Of a DNA stretch of 64,000 nt, positions 35,495-45,058 are shown piece after piece. The stretch is from Cupriavidus gilardii (GTDB lineage Bacteria > Pseudomonadota > Gammaproteobacteria > Burkholderiales > Burkholderiaceae), in contig NZ_VZOV01000014.1 of assembly GCF_008801915.1 (NCBI RefSeq), positions 62,001 through 126,000 of the forward strand, in the 5' to 3' direction. Made by a program: the position numbers and the translations under genes. The number at the start of each line of letters is the position of its first letter. Position 1 is the first letter of the stretch. Under the pieces are notes generated by a model. That model made no database searches. It saw only the letters and a program-made list of their open reading frames with translations, and was not told where the DNA came from.

Positions 35495-36868
35495 TCAGGG
35501 GATTTCCGCCGATAGAGCGACGGCGCGGTCCACCATCTGCGGCGCGAGTCCGAGGTAGTTGGCGGGATCGACCATCTGCTCGATCGCCGCACGGTCGAAG
35601 TGCTGCGTGACAGCGGGCAAGGCGAGCAGGGCTTCGGCCAGCGTGCCGCCGGCTTCGTTGACGGTGCGGCAGGCGTCGTAGACGAGGTCATGCGCCTGCT
35701 GACGACCGATATGCGGGGCCATCCGCATCATCACGGCTTCGGCCACGATCAGGCCCTTGGAAATGCCGAGGTTGTGAGCCATGCGTGGCGCATCGACGAT
35801 CAGTCCGCCGAGCGCGAACTTTGCCTGGTGCAGCGCGCCGGACGTCAGGATGAAGCTCTCGGGAATCGCGATCCACTCCGCGTGCCATGGCCCCGTGGCG
35901 CGCTCGAAGTCCTGCACCAGCGCATCGACCATCAAACCGGCGTGCTGACGCACCGCCTTCGATGCCGCCAGCATCAGTTCGCTCGAAATTGGATTGCGCT
36001 TCTGCGGCATCGTGCTGCTCGCCCCGCGCCCCTTGACGAAGGGCTCGTAGACTTCCGCAAACTCGGTGGACGCCATGATCATGATGTCCAACGCGATCTT
36101 GCCGAGCGAGCCAGTGACCAGCGCGAGCAGATTGACGGCTTCGGCAAGGCCGTCGCGCGCGACGTGCCATGTCATGGTTGGCACGCCCAGGCCCAACTCC
36201 TCCGCCAGCGCGCGCTGCACCTCGAAGCCCTTGTCCCCTATCGATGCCAGCGTGCCCGCGGCACCGGCAAATTGCACCACCGCCACCCTGGGCCGCAGTT
36301 GGGCCAGGCGCTGCTGGTGCCGGTCGAACATCGCCAGCCAGACAGCGGCCTTGTAGCCGAAGGTCACCGGCAGCGCTTGCTGCAGGTGCGTGCGGCCAGC
36401 CATCGGGGTATCGCGATACGCCTTGGCGAGATCGGCCAGGATGCCCCGCAGTTCGCGAATGTCGGCATCGATACTGTCCAGCGCGTCGCGCACCTGCAGA
36501 GCCACCGCCGTGTCCATGATGTCCTGCGTGGTGGCTCCCCAGTGAACGTACCGTCCCGCATCCCCGCAGATCTGCACGAGCTGGTGCACCAGCGGCAGGA
36601 TGGGATAGCCGACAATATCGGTTTCCTCGCGCATGTGATCGAAGTCGATGCGCTCGATACGCGCTTCGCGTGCGATCGTCTCGGCCGCTTCGGCCGGAAT
36701 CACGCCAACGCGGGCTTCAGCCCTGGCAAGGGCAACCTCGACGTCGATGTAGCGCTGTACCAGTGCACCGTCGGAGAAGATCTGTCGCATCTTCCTGGTT
36801 CCAAAAGCATCGCGGAACAGCGCGGAATCGACGACGGTACTGGCGGCGGGAATGCTGGAGTTGGGCAT
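35495..36868 (-). CDS. Fumarase/aspartase-superfamily lyase, PcaB/adenylosuccinate-lyase-like
   Basis: The 457-residue protein carries GRYVHWGATTQDIMDTA, AGRTHLQQALPVTFGYKAA, FAGAAGTLASIGD and the signature SSTMPQKRNPISSE. These features are closest to 3-carboxy-cis,cis-muconate cycloisomerase, but no other pca genes are present, so a fumarate-releasing C-N or C-O lyase role is equally possible. AAGG precedes the ATG at 36868. It heads the lyase-Bug-fumarase operon and is divergent from a GntR regulator; twin palindromes lie between them. Confidence 0.85.
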   Translation of the reverse strand: MPNSSIPAASTVVDSALFRDAFGTRKMRQIFSDGALVQRYIDVEVALARAEARVGVIPAEAAETIAREARIERIDFDHMREETDIVGYPILPLVHQLVQICGDAGRYVHWGATTQDIMDTAVALQVRDALDSIDADIRELRGILADLAKAYRDTPMAGRTHLQQALPVTFGYKAAVWLAMFDRHQQRLAQLRPRVAVVQFAGAAGTLASIGDKGFEVQRALAEELGLGVPTMTWHVARDGLAEAVNLLALVTGSLGKIALDIMIMASTEFAEVYEPFVKGRGASSTMPQKRNPISSELMLAASKAVRQHAGLMVDALVQDFERATGPWHAEWIAIPESFILTSGALHQAKFALGGLIVDAPRMAHNLGISKGLIVAEAVMMRMAPHIGRQQAHDLVYDACRTVNEAGGTLAEALLALPAVTQHFDRAAIEQMVDPANYLGLAPQMVDRAVALSAEIP

Positions 36869-36901
36869 GGAGCGACCTTCTGACAATTGGCTGGTCGTTC
36901 G

Positions 36902-36942
36902 ATATGTTCGAACATATGAGCATTAAATATGTTCGAACATAT
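36902..36942. promoter_or_regulatory. Two identical 16-bp palindromic operators (probable GntR/UTRA sites)
   Basis: The perfect palindrome ATATGTTCGAACATAT occurs twice, at 36902-36917 and 36927-36942, 25 bp apart start to start. The pair lies in the 133-bp region between the lyase operon and the GntR/UTRA gene. HutC-subfamily regulators bind such dyads. The first site is 34 bp from the lyase ATG, well placed to block its promoter. Confidence 0.8.
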
Positions 36943-37001
36943 GCCGGGAAATTGGTGTTAACCCTTGAATCGCGCTCCGTTGAGTCGGGGACAATGGCGA
37001 A

Positions 37002-37736
37002 ATGAGCAGACGAACCGCATCAGAGATCACTCGCGAACTGTTGGATGGCATCAAAGGCGGCCGCTATCCAGTGGGAGCGCTGCTGCCGACCGAGTTCGAG
37101 TTGTGCGAGCAATTCCACGCCAGCCGTTACACGATCCGCGCTGTATTGCAGGAACTGCAGGACCTCGGGCTGGTATCGCGCCGAAAGAACGTCGGCACGC
37201 GTGTGGAGGCCGCCGAGCCCAAGGCGGTGTTCAAGCCGACGCTGGCGTCGGTCGAAGATCTGATGCAGTTCGGGGAGCAGCATCGGCGCGTAGTGCAAGC
37301 CGTGGAGACGACTGTCGCGCCTGCCGAAGTGGCTGCTGCGTTGGGGGGCACGCCGGCAACGAAATGGCTGCGCATTTCAAGCGTGCGATGGAACGACGAT
37401 GCGGCCGCCACGCCGATCGCGTGGACCGACATCTATATCGATACCGCCTACGAGGACATCGGCGCCATCGTGCGAGATACGCCGGACGTGCTCGTCAGCT
37501 CGCTGATCGAGTCGCGCCATGGCCGGCAGATCGCCGAAATCGAACAAAGCGTACGTGCCTCGACACTGACCGACAAACGCGTGGCCCGCGCGCTCGGCAT
37601 CGAAATCGGGTCGTCGGTGCTGAAAGTCGTGCGCCGCTACCTTGACGAGGCGGGCGACACGTTCGAAGTCTCTGTCACGATCCATCCCGCCGAGACGTTT
37701 TCCGTGACGACGCGAATGAGGCGTTCGACGCGATGA
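37002..37736 (+). CDS. GntR-family regulator, HutC/UTRA subgroup
   Basis: The 244-residue protein has a GntR winged helix (ITRELLDGIKGGRYPVGALLPTE, then RYTIRAVLQELQDLGLVSRRKNVGTRV) and a C-terminal UTRA effector domain (from about residue 85, with IAWTDIYIDTAYEDI and a terminal VTIHPAETFSVTTRMRRS). Such proteins are repressors released by small carboxylates or sugars. It is divergent from the lyase-Bug-fumarase operon; two identical palindromes in between are likely its operators. It is convergent with flgL. Confidence 0.92.
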   Translation: MSRRTASEITRELLDGIKGGRYPVGALLPTEFELCEQFHASRYTIRAVLQELQDLGLVSRRKNVGTRVEAAEPKAVFKPTLASVEDLMQFGEQHRRVVQAVETTVAPAEVAAALGGTPATKWLRISSVRWNDDAAATPIAWTDIYIDTAYEDIGAIVRDTPDVLVSSLIESRHGRQIAEIEQSVRASTLTDKRVARALGIEIGSSVLKVVRRYLDEAGDTFEVSVTIHPAETFSVTTRMRRSTR

Positions 37737-37856
37737 TCGCGCGTGGCGGCGGAAGGCTGAGGCAGTCGAGATGTTCGGGTGGAGACCGGTGGTACGCCGC
37801 CGGCTCCCACCCTGGTCCGGGGTGCAGGCCGGCAGCCTTGTCCGCCTTATCCAGGC

Positions 37857-39083
37857 TTACCGCAGATAGTTGAACAGATTCATCCCCTGAATCTGCATGA
37901 ACGACTGCTGTGCCGCCTGCAGCGCGGTCTGGCGCTGGTAGTACTCGGCGATCGCCGACGCGTAGTCCAGATCCTGCAGGCCCGACAGCGTCTGCTCGTA
38001 GTTCAGGTCGCGGTTGGCGCCGATGGTGTCGAGCGCATCGAGTTCCTGCATCCGCGAGCCGACCGACGCGCGCACCGTCAGCACGTTGTCGAGCGAGTTC
38101 GACATCTTGCGGTTGGCGGTTGCCAGCGCATTGTCCAGCCGCGCGCGATCGGCTTCGGTGGTCACCGGCTGCTTCAGCGCGTCGATCGCCGCCTTAATGT
38201 TCGCGAAGATGTCGGTGCCCGCCTGCTTGGCCGGGGCCAGCGTCATCGAGTCGCCGTTGGCTGGCGCGCCCTTGACGGTAAACGACACGCCGCCGAACTG
38301 AATCGCGTCGCCGGCGACATACGGCGTGGACGGCACGATGGCCGTGGGCGGTACGGCGCTGTTGTCGGTGACGGTGTAGCTGGTATTGCCGGCGCCGTCG
38401 ACGGTGAAATCGATCGAGAATTCGTGGCCGTACAGCGGGTTGGTCGGGTCGGTGACCGACAGCGCGCCGTAGAGGGCCGTGCCGGTGTTGCCGCCGCCTT
38501 CGGTCATCACGTAGTCGGCCGAGCCGGTGACGCTGAGGAATACATCGCGGCCGTTGTCGCCGGCGGCCATCTGGCGGGCGACGTCCACCTGCAGCAGTTG
38601 CGAGCCGGTGTCGCCGACGTATTGCACGGTGCCGCCATTGGCCGCGAACGGCGGGGTGCCCGACTTGAAGCCGGCAAACAGGTACTGGCCGTTGCCATCG
38701 TCGGCGTTGGCCAGGCCCAGCAGCTGCTCGTAGTTGCTCTGCAGTTCGGACGCGATCGAGGCGCGGTCGGCGTTGCTGATGGTGCCGTTGCCGCCGTTGA
38801 CGATCAGCGTCTGGACGTTCTGGATCGTGGTGATCACGCTCTGCAGCGTCTTTTCCTCGAGCGCCAGGCTGATGTTGGCCTGGGTACGCGAGGTGGCGTA
38901 TTGCTCGTTGACGCCGATGGACTGCGATACACCGAGTGCGCGCGTGGCGGCGATCGGATCGTCGGACGGGTTCAGCACGCGGCGGCCGGTGCCGAGCTGC
39001 TGCTGCACGTGCAGCAGCGAGGACTGCTGGCCGTTCATCGCGGACAGGCCAAGCTGGTAGAACGTGGAAGTGGCGACACGCAT
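37857..39083 (-). CDS. flgL: Flagellar hook-filament junction protein FlgL (HAP3)
   Basis: The 408-residue protein starts MRVATSTFYQ and ends with the axial heptad-rich helix (SAIAEYYQRQTALQAAQQSFMQIQGMNLFNYLR in pieces such as QTALQAAQQSF), as expected for FlgL/flagellin-like axial proteins. It joins the filament to FlgK. The central region is larger than in enterobacterial FlgL (about 317 residues) and includes a segment with GDAIQFGGVSFTVKG and NGDSMTLAP. AGGAAACC precedes the ATG. It lies 34 bases after flgK and shares its sigma-28 promoter. Confidence 0.93.
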   Translation of the reverse strand: MRVATSTFYQLGLSAMNGQQSSLLHVQQQLGTGRRVLNPSDDPIAATRALGVSQSIGVNEQYATSRTQANISLALEEKTLQSVITTIQNVQTLIVNGGNGTISNADRASIASELQSNYEQLLGLANADDGNGQYLFAGFKSGTPPFAANGGTVQYVGDTGSQLLQVDVARQMAAGDNGRDVFLSVTGSADYVMTEGGGNTGTALYGALSVTDPTNPLYGHEFSIDFTVDGAGNTSYTVTDNSAVPPTAIVPSTPYVAGDAIQFGGVSFTVKGAPANGDSMTLAPAKQAGTDIFANIKAAIDALKQPVTTEADRARLDNALATANRKMSNSLDNVLTVRASVGSRMQELDALDTIGANRDLNYEQTLSGLQDLDYASAIAEYYQRQTALQAAQQSFMQIQGMNLFNYLR

Positions 39084-39117
39084 GATGGTTTCCTGGTCTC
39101 GGTAGGCGGGCGGCCCG

Positions 39118-41010
39118 TCAGCGGATATTGATGATGGCGTCGAACAGCGACGAGGCGGTCTGGATCACCTGCGCGCTGGCCTGATAGAGCTGCTGGAAGC
39201 GCAGCAGGTTGACGGTTTCCTCGTCCATGTTGACGCCGGAGACCGACTGCTGGGCGGTACGCACCTGGGTCGTGATGCTGTTCTGCGAGGTCGACGCGAT
39301 ATCGATCGACTTGGTACGGCTGCCGATGTCGTTGACCAGCTGGGCATAGGCGTCGTTGAAGCTGGACACGCCGTTGATGGTCTTGGTGGTCTGCAGCTTG
39401 GCCAGCACCAGCGCATTGCCGTTGTCGGACGAGCCGCCGACGTTGGAGCCGATCGTGAAGGTATCGCCGGCACGGGGCGCGCCGTCGAAGCTGACTGTCA
39501 CGCCATTGATGGTGTATTCCTGAGCAGTACCATTGAAGACCGGGCTGGGCGGAGGCAACAGCGGGCCATTCGCATCGGCGAAGGTGTACTCCGTGCCATT
39601 GAAGGTCGCGACGATCTTAGAGGCCGGCACGCTGAAGCCCTGGGCCACGTTGCTGACCTTGGCGGTACCGCTGCCGATATTCGAGGCACCGCTTTCCGCC
39701 AGCACCGGCGAGGCGGCCGCGACCTTGGCCGGGTCGGTGATGGCCAAGTCGAACGAACCGGCGACATTGCGGGTCGGCTGGATCTGGAAGCTGTCGCCGG
39801 CGGCCATCGTGCCGCCGACCGTGATGCTCAGGCCGTCGGCCGTGAAGGTCGGGCCGGCGCCGGTGGCGACCACTTCGTTGTCGGACATCCGCACCAGGCT
39901 GTAGCTGGTGCCGTCGTAGGTCACCGTGTAGTCGCTGGTGGTCAGCGCGGTGGCGTCGGCCACCGTGGCCGCCACCGTGCCGGTGCCGTTGTTGCGGCTG
40001 TTGCCGATCACCGTCGGCGAGCCCATCGCGAACATGTCGCCGCCAATCTGGCCCTTCAGGTCCATGCCCAGGCGGTGCTGCGCGTTGAAGGTCTGGCCGA
40101 TCGCCAGCGACAGGCGGCCGATCGCGTTCTGCGCGGCATCGAGCGTCTCGCTGCGGAACTGCATCAGGCCGCCGATGCTGCCGCCGCTGAACAGCGCGTC
40201 ATCCATCTCGATCGCGGTGCCGTCCGGCAGCGTATAGGCGATGCCCATCCGCGACGGGTCGGCCGCCGACTGCACGGCCTTCAGGTCGTAGGAGCTGGCG
40301 CCGACGACCAGCGGCTGGCCGTTGCCGACGAACACGTTGTAGCTGCCGCCGTCCTGCGCGACCACCTTGACGCCGACGATCTTGTTCAGCTGCGCGACCA
40401 TTTCGTCGCGCTGGTCCAGCAGATCGTTGGGCGGCTGGCCGCCGCTGGCGGCGGTGGCCTTGGCGATCTCGCTGTTCAGCGAGGCGATCTCCTTGGTGAA
40501 GGCGTTCACTTGGGCGACCGAGCTCTGGATCTCGCTGTTGATGCCTTCCTGCTGGTTCTGGAAGTACGAGGCCGCGGAACGCAGCTGGCCTGCCAGCGAC
40601 TGGGCGGCGTTCAGCATGTTCTGGCGGACGGCGGTGTCGCCCGGCTTGTCCGCCACGCCTTGCACCGCGGCGAAGAATTTCTGCATCAGCGGCGCGATGC
40701 CGCCCTTCTGGTCGGCCAGCAGGCTGTCGATCTGCTTGATCTGTTCCGAGTACGTCGACAGGTGCGCGCTCGACGTTTCCGCGGCGCGCAGCTGGCCGGT
40801 CAGGAATTCGTCGTAGACCCGCATCACCGTGGTGGTGGTCGAGCCCTGGCCGAAGAAGCCCTGGCTGGTGTACTGGCCGCCCGACGACGCGATGATGGTG
40901 TTCTGGCGCGTATAGCCGGCGGTCGCCGCGTTGCTGACGTTATGGCCGATGGTCGTCAGCGCGTTCTGTGCCGTGTTCAGGCCGGACAGGCCGATATTGA
41001 AGAGAGACAT
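39118..41010 (-). CDS. flgK: Flagellar hook-associated protein FlgK (HAP1)
   Basis: The 630-residue protein has the axial N-terminus SLFNIGLSGLNTAQNALTTIGHNVSNAATAGYTRQ (in part) and the C-terminal MDEETVNLLRFQQLYQASAQVIQTA, which are diagnostic of FlgK. It is longer than the enterobacterial protein (about 550). The extra length includes two copies of a module around residues 341-412 and 446-522 (for example FNGTEYTF and GDTFTI), the first also found in FlgE here. It is transcribed from a sigma-28 promoter at 41083-41110. Confidence 0.95.
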   Translation of the reverse strand: MSLFNIGLSGLNTAQNALTTIGHNVSNAATAGYTRQNTIIASSGGQYTSQGFFGQGSTTTTVMRVYDEFLTGQLRAAETSSAHLSTYSEQIKQIDSLLADQKGGIAPLMQKFFAAVQGVADKPGDTAVRQNMLNAAQSLAGQLRSAASYFQNQQEGINSEIQSSVAQVNAFTKEIASLNSEIAKATAASGGQPPNDLLDQRDEMVAQLNKIVGVKVVAQDGGSYNVFVGNGQPLVVGASSYDLKAVQSAADPSRMGIAYTLPDGTAIEMDDALFSGGSIGGLMQFRSETLDAAQNAIGRLSLAIGQTFNAQHRLGMDLKGQIGGDMFAMGSPTVIGNSRNNGTGTVAATVADATALTTSDYTVTYDGTSYSLVRMSDNEVVATGAGPTFTADGLSITVGGTMAAGDSFQIQPTRNVAGSFDLAITDPAKVAAASPVLAESGASNIGSGTAKVSNVAQGFSVPASKIVATFNGTEYTFADANGPLLPPPSPVFNGTAQEYTINGVTVSFDGAPRAGDTFTIGSNVGGSSDNGNALVLAKLQTTKTINGVSSFNDAYAQLVNDIGSRTKSIDIASTSQNSITTQVRTAQQSVSGVNMDEETVNLLRFQQLYQASAQVIQTASSLFDAIINIR

Positions 41011-41082
41011 GCACTAGCCCCGGATTCTGTTGGTCGCCATGGCCGCGCGATGCAGTCGCGACCGTGGCGGTGGATGAGGGTG

Positions 41083-41110
41083 GTAACGGCAGATTCGGCG
41101 GCGGACTTTA
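41083..41110 (-). promoter_or_regulatory. Sigma-28 (FliA) promoter of flgKL
   Basis: On the minus strand, TAAAGTCC (41110-41103) and GCCGTTAC (41090-41083) are separated by 12 nt, close to the FliA consensus TAAAGTTT-N11-GCCGATAA. It lies 73 nt before flgK. This makes flgKL a late class independent of upstream rod/hook transcription. Confidence 0.75.
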
Positions 41111-41156
41111 GGGTTGGGGATCGTTTCGCGCAGCGGTGGCATGCAAACCCCGGATG

Positions 41157-41193
41157 CCCTCTCCCGCGCCCCTCACCCGCAAGCGGGAGAGGG
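41157..41193. repeat. GC-rich hairpin repeat (CTCTCCCGC-type)
   Basis: Arms CCCTCTCCCGC/GCGGGAGAGGG (11 bp) enclose a 15-nt loop in the flgJ-flgK gap. The arm sequence is shared with the hairpin at 1473-1504, marking one dispersed family. Confidence 0.65.
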
Positions 41194-41246
41194 GAGAAAA
41201 CCGGCGGCGTACAAGTCTTCCTGGCGCGGCCTCGCCTAATGGCCGC

Positions 41247-41273
41247 TTCCTCTCCCCCTCAGGGGGAGAGGAA
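41247..41273. repeat. Hairpin repeat variant after flgJ
   Basis: Perfect 12-bp arms TTCCTCTCCCCC/GGGGGAGAGGAA enclose TCA, 23 bp beyond the flgJ stop codon. It may act as a terminator or mRNA-stabilising element for the rod/hook transcript; there is no T-tract after it in the flgJ direction. Confidence 0.6.
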
Positions 41274-41296
41274 GAAAACCGATCGCGTACCAGTCG

Positions 41297-42304
41297 TCAG
41301 ACCGGCACCTTCCGCATGATCCGGACCAGCTTGGCTCCGTATTCGGGGTCGGTCGCATAGCCGGCGCGCTGCAAACCGTGGGCGGCTTCCTCGGCCGAGC
41401 CAGCCGATACCACGCCGGCATAGCGCGGGTTGTTGGTCAGCAGCCGTGCATAGTCGGAGAAGGCTTCCTCGTACGAGCCGTAGGCGCGGAACTTCGCCTT
41501 GATCTTCTGCGGCTGGCCGTCGACGTATTCGGTGGTGGTGATCTCCGCGACCGGGCCCTTCCAGTTGGCGCCGGCCTTGATGCCGAACACGTTGTGGGTG
41601 GTGCTGCCGTCCGCATGGGTGATTTCGCGGCGGCCCCAGCCGGACTCGAGGGCGGCCTGGCCGAGGATCAGCCGTGCCGGCACGCCGCTGGCGCGCGAGG
41701 CGGCCACGGCAGGGCCAGCCATGCGGCTGACGAAGGCGCTGATATGGGCCGGCGTGTCCTCGGACATGGCGGCGCTGCCTTGCCACTGGCCGCTCTGTTG
41801 CGCCTGGTACTGGCGCAGGCCCGCGCTCGGGTTCCAGTTGGCGCCGGGCACCACGGTGCCGGCACGCGGCACCTGTTCCTCGTCGCCGCCTGCCGCGGCA
41901 GTGGTGCGTCCATCCAGCAGCGGCCCGAGCGTGCTGGCCACATCATCCATGCGGCTGGCGGCCGCGGCCTCCGGCGGCAACGGCTGGCCGCTGGCGCGTG
42001 CCAGCTGGCGCGCCATCACCTCGGCGAGACCGATACCCTTCGACGACAGGTGCTGGGCCAGCTGCTGGTCCAGCATCGACATATAGAGTTTGGTCTGCTC
42101 GTTGTCGAACAGCCCGTCCTGCGGCGTCGCCTCGCGCATGCTCTTGAGCACCATCTGCGTGAAGACGGCCTCGAACTGCCTGGCGGCGGCCTTCAGCGTG
42201 TCGGCGCTGCCGTCGCGCGCGCTTTGCTTCAGCGCCTCGAACCCCTGCGTGTCGAGCGCGAAGCGCTGCGACAAATCAGCTTGAGCGTGGATCGGTTGGC
42301 TCAT
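41297..42304 (-). CDS. flgJ: Flagellar rod-assembly protein and peptidoglycan hydrolase FlgJ
   Basis: The 335-residue protein has two parts. Residues about 10-110 form the rod-cap domain (KAAARQFEAVFTQMVLKSMREATP, FDNEQTKLYMSMLDQQLAQHLSSKGIGLAEVM, in part). A linker follows, and from about residue 180 a GH73 glucosaminidase domain shows QAALESGWGRRE with the catalytic glutamate and YGSYEEAFSDYARLL. It caps the growing rod in the periplasm and opens peptidoglycan. It follows flgI by 17 bases. Confidence 0.95.
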   Translation of the reverse strand: MSQPIHAQADLSQRFALDTQGFEALKQSARDGSADTLKAAARQFEAVFTQMVLKSMREATPQDGLFDNEQTKLYMSMLDQQLAQHLSSKGIGLAEVMARQLARASGQPLPPEAAAASRMDDVASTLGPLLDGRTTAAAGGDEEQVPRAGTVVPGANWNPSAGLRQYQAQQSGQWQGSAAMSEDTPAHISAFVSRMAGPAVAASRASGVPARLILGQAALESGWGRREITHADGSTTHNVFGIKAGANWKGPVAEITTTEYVDGQPQKIKAKFRAYGSYEEAFSDYARLLTNNPRYAGVVSAGSAEEAAHGLQRAGYATDPEYGAKLVRIMRKVPV

Positions 42305-42321
42305 GCGATGACCCGTGGCGA

Positions 42322-43503
42322 TCAGATGATTTCGAGCTCGGCGCGCAGCGCGCCCGCGGCCCGCATCGCTTCCAGGATCGTTTGCAGATCGGCCGGCGTC
42401 GCGCCCAGCGAGTTCAGGCCGCGCACCACCGCCGACAGCGAGGCGCCGGCGCGCACCAGCTGCAGCGAGCCGCCGTCGCGCTTCAGGTTGATCTCGGAGA
42501 CCGGCGCCACCACGGTTTCGCCGCCGCTGAACGGCGCCGGCTGGCTGATCACCGGCTGCGTATTGATGACCACCGACAGGTTGCCGTGCGCGATCGCGCA
42601 GTCCTGCACGGTGACGTCCTGGTTCATCACGATGGAACCGGTGCGGGCGTTCAGGATGACCTTGGCCGCGGCACGGGCCGGCGTCACGTCGATGTTCTCG
42701 ATGCGCGCCAGCATCGCCACGCGTTGCGACGAGGCCTGCGGCACGCGCACCTGCACCACGCGCGCGTCGAGTGCGCTGGCCACGCCGCCGCCCAGATTGC
42801 GGTTGATCGCGTCGACCACGCGCTCGGCGGTGCCATAGTCGGAGCTCTTGAGCTCCAGCGTCAGCACGCCGTTGTCCGCCTGGAACGCCGGCACCGCGCG
42901 TTCGACGATGGCGCCGTTGGCGATGCGGCCGACCGCCAGCTGGTTGATCTGCACCTTGCTGCCGTTGGCGGACGCACCGGCGCCGCCGACCAGCAGGTTG
43001 CCCTGCGCGATCGCGTAGACCTGGCCGTCGGCGCCCTTGAGCGGCGTCATCAAGAGCGTGCCGCCGCGCAGGCTCTTGGCATTGCCCATCGACGACACCA
43101 CCACGTCGAGCTGGCTGCCCGGCTGCGCGAACGGCGGCAGCGTCGCGGTGACCATCACCGCGGCCACGTTCTTCAGCTGCATGTTGCGGCCGGCCGGCAG
43201 CGTGATGCCCAGCTGCGACAGCATGTTGGTCAGACTCTGCGTCGTGAACGGCGTCTGCATGGTCTGGTCGCCGGTGTTGTCCAGGCCGACCACCAGGCCG
43301 TAGCCGACCAGCGGGTTGTCGCGCACGCCCTGGATGGTCGCCAGGTTCTTCAGGCGTTCGGCGCGGGCGGGGCCCGCGGGCAGCAGCAGGCCAAGCGCCA
43401 GCACCAGGGCGAGCGCGAACAGCGGCAGGAGGCCCGGCGTGCAGACGCCGGAACGGCTAGGGCGGCGGCAACCGCGGAGGCAATCAGCCAGGCGCAAAGA
43501 CAT
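42322..43503 (-). CDS. flgI: Flagellar P-ring protein FlgI
   Basis: The 393-residue precursor has a long signal sequence ending near [13 protein letters not shown]. The mature part has the conserved FlgI start [31 protein letters not shown] (in part), [31 protein letters not shown], and the C-terminal [26 protein letters not shown]. It forms the P ring around the rod in the peptidoglycan layer. The ATG at 43503 gives a normal signal peptide; longer in-frame starts overlap flgH. It lies eight bases after flgH. Confidence 0.95.
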   Translation of the reverse strand: MSLRLADCLRGCRRPSRSGVCTPGLLPLFALALVLALGLLLPAGPARAERLKNLATIQGVRDNPLVGYGLVVGLDNTGDQTMQTPFTTQSLTNMLSQLGITLPAGRNMQLKNVAAVMVTATLPPFAQPGSQLDVVVSSMGNAKSLRGGTLLMTPLKGADGQVYAIAQGNLLVGGAGASANGSKVQINQLAVGRIANGAIVERAVPAFQADNGVLTLELKSSDYGTAERVVDAINRNLGGGVASALDARVVQVRVPQASSQRVAMLARIENIDVTPARAAAKVILNARTGSIVMNQDVTVQDCAIAHGNLSVVINTQPVISQPAPFSGGETVVAPVSEINLKRDGGSLQLVRAGASLSAVVRGLNSLGATPADLQTILEAMRAAGALRAELEII

Positions 43504-43511
43504 GACGCGAA

Positions 43512-44210
43512 TCAGAACGGTGAAACGTTGAGGAAGAAGCGCTGCAGCCAACCCATGTTCTGCGCTTCGTCGATATAGCCCTTGGCGGTGTATTCGATGC
43601 GCGCGTCGGCCACCTGGGTCGACGGCACCGCGTTGTCGCCGGTGATCGTGCGCGGATTGACCACGCCCGAGAAGCGGATGAATTCCGCGCCCTGGTTGAT
43701 GGCCATCTGCTTCTCGCCGGACACCACCAGGTTGCCGTTGGCGAGCACTTCGATCACGGTGACCGTGATGGTGCCGTTGAACGTATTGGCGGCGCTGGAA
43801 CCGCCGCTGGAGCGAATCCCGTTCTCCCCGCTCATGTTGGCGTTCTGGCTGGCGCCGAACAGGCCGCCGAGCGCGCGCGGCACCGCGTCAAAGGCCAGCG
43901 CCGCATTGCTGGTGCGCGAGGCGTTGGTGCCTGAGTTCTTCGACGCGTTGACGTTCTCGCTGATCACGATGGTCAGGATGTCGCCGACGTTGCGCGGGCG
44001 GCGATCCTCGAACAGCGGGTTGCCGGCGTAGGAGTTCTGATAGATCGAGCCGGTCGGCGCGATCATCGGCCGCTGCTCGGCCCGGGCCGTGGTCGGCATC
44101 TGCACCAGCGGCTCGCGCGGCATCAGCGCGCAGCCGGTGGCCAGCAGCGGCCCCAGAATGCAGGCCAGACGGCAGGCCGACCGGCCCAGACGGAACAGCA
44201 TGGCGTTCAT
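43512..44210 (-). CDS. flgH: Flagellar L-ring lipoprotein FlgH
   Basis: The 232-residue lipoprotein has a signal sequence with lipobox ATGC and the FlgH core: [38 protein letters not shown] (in part), [35 protein letters not shown] and the terminal [10 protein letters not shown]. It forms the outer-membrane L ring. The ATG lies two bases after the flgG stop, so translation is coupled. The alternative TTG at 44216 overlaps flgG. Confidence 0.95.
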   Translation of the reverse strand: MNAMLFRLGRSACRLACILGPLLATGCALMPREPLVQMPTTARAEQRPMIAPTGSIYQNSYAGNPLFEDRRPRNVGDILTIVISENVNASKNSGTNASRTSNAALAFDAVPRALGGLFGASQNANMSGENGIRSSGGSSAANTFNGTITVTVIEVLANGNLVVSGEKQMAINQGAEFIRFSGVVNPRTITGDNAVPSTQVADARIEYTAKGYIDEAQNMGWLQRFFLNVSPF

Positions 44211-44212
44211 GT

Positions 44213-44998
44213 TCAACCCAGCTGAGTCAGGCGTTGCAGCATCTGGTCGGACGTCTGTACGGCCTTGCTGTTGATTTCGTAGGCGCGCTGGGTCTGGATC
44301 ATGCTGACCAGCTCCTCCACCACGTTGACGTTGGACGCTTCGACGTAGTTCTGCTGCAGGATGCCGGCGCCGTTCAGGCCAGGGACGGTCGGGTTCGGTG
44401 CGCCCGACGCGTCGGTCTGCACGTACAGGTTCTCGCCCAGGCTTTCCAGACCGGTCGGGTTCATGAAGGTGGCCAGTTGCAGCTGGCCGACCTGCACGTT
44501 GTTGGCATTGCCCGGCTGCGTCACCGACACGGTGCCGTCGCGCGCGATCGTCAGCGAGGTCGAGTTGGCCGGGATGGCGATGGCCGGCTCGATCACGAAG
44601 CCGCTGGCGGTCACCAGCTGGCCGTTCTGGTCGACCTGGAACGAGCCGTCGCGGGTGTACGCGGTGGTGCCGTCCGGCAGCGTGACCTGGAAGAAGCCCT
44701 GGCCGATGATGGCCACGTCCTTGGCATTGCCGGTCTGCTGGGGATTGCCTTGCGTGTGGATGCGCTCGGTGGCGACCGGACGCACACCGGTACCGAGCTG
44801 CAGGCCCGACGGCAGCGTGGTCTGGTCCGACGACAGCGCGCCGGGCTGGCGGATCGTCTGGTACATCAACTCCTCGAACACCGCGCGGCTGCGCTTGAAG
44901 CCCGTGGTGGACACGTTGGCCAGGTTGTTCGAGATCACGTCCATCTGCGTCTGCTGCGCATCGAGGCCGGTCTTCGCAATCCAGAGAGAGCGGTTCAT
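44213..44998 (-). CDS. flgG: Flagellar distal rod protein FlgG
   Basis: The 261-residue protein matches FlgG throughout: [36 protein letters not shown] (in part), the [13 protein letters not shown] segment specific to Flg[24 protein letters not shown] and ending [19 protein letters not shown]. It builds the distal rod. AAGGAACACC precedes the ATG. It lies 60 bases after flgF. Confidence 0.97.
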   Translation of the reverse strand: MNRSLWIAKTGLDAQQTQMDVISNNLANVSTTGFKRSRAVFEELMYQTIRQPGALSSDQTTLPSGLQLGTGVRPVATERIHTQGNPQQTGNAKDVAIIGQGFFQVTLPDGTTAYTRDGSFQVDQNGQLVTASGFVIEPAIAIPANSTSLTIARDGTVSVTQPGNANNVQVGQLQLATFMNPTGLESLGENLYVQTDASGAPNPTVPGLNGAGILQQNYVEASNVNVVEELVSMIQTQRAYEINSKAVQTSDQMLQRLTQLG

Positions 44999-45058
44999 GG
45001 TGTTCCTTCGGTGGCGGGCACGCGCGCCGGCGTGCCCTGTCGATTCATTGGTGGGTGC

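Noticed and set aside
35495-36868. Assignment of the lyase as pcaB of protocatechuate degradation
   Set aside because: No other pca genes are present and the operon contains a fumarase; only the superfamily can be supported.
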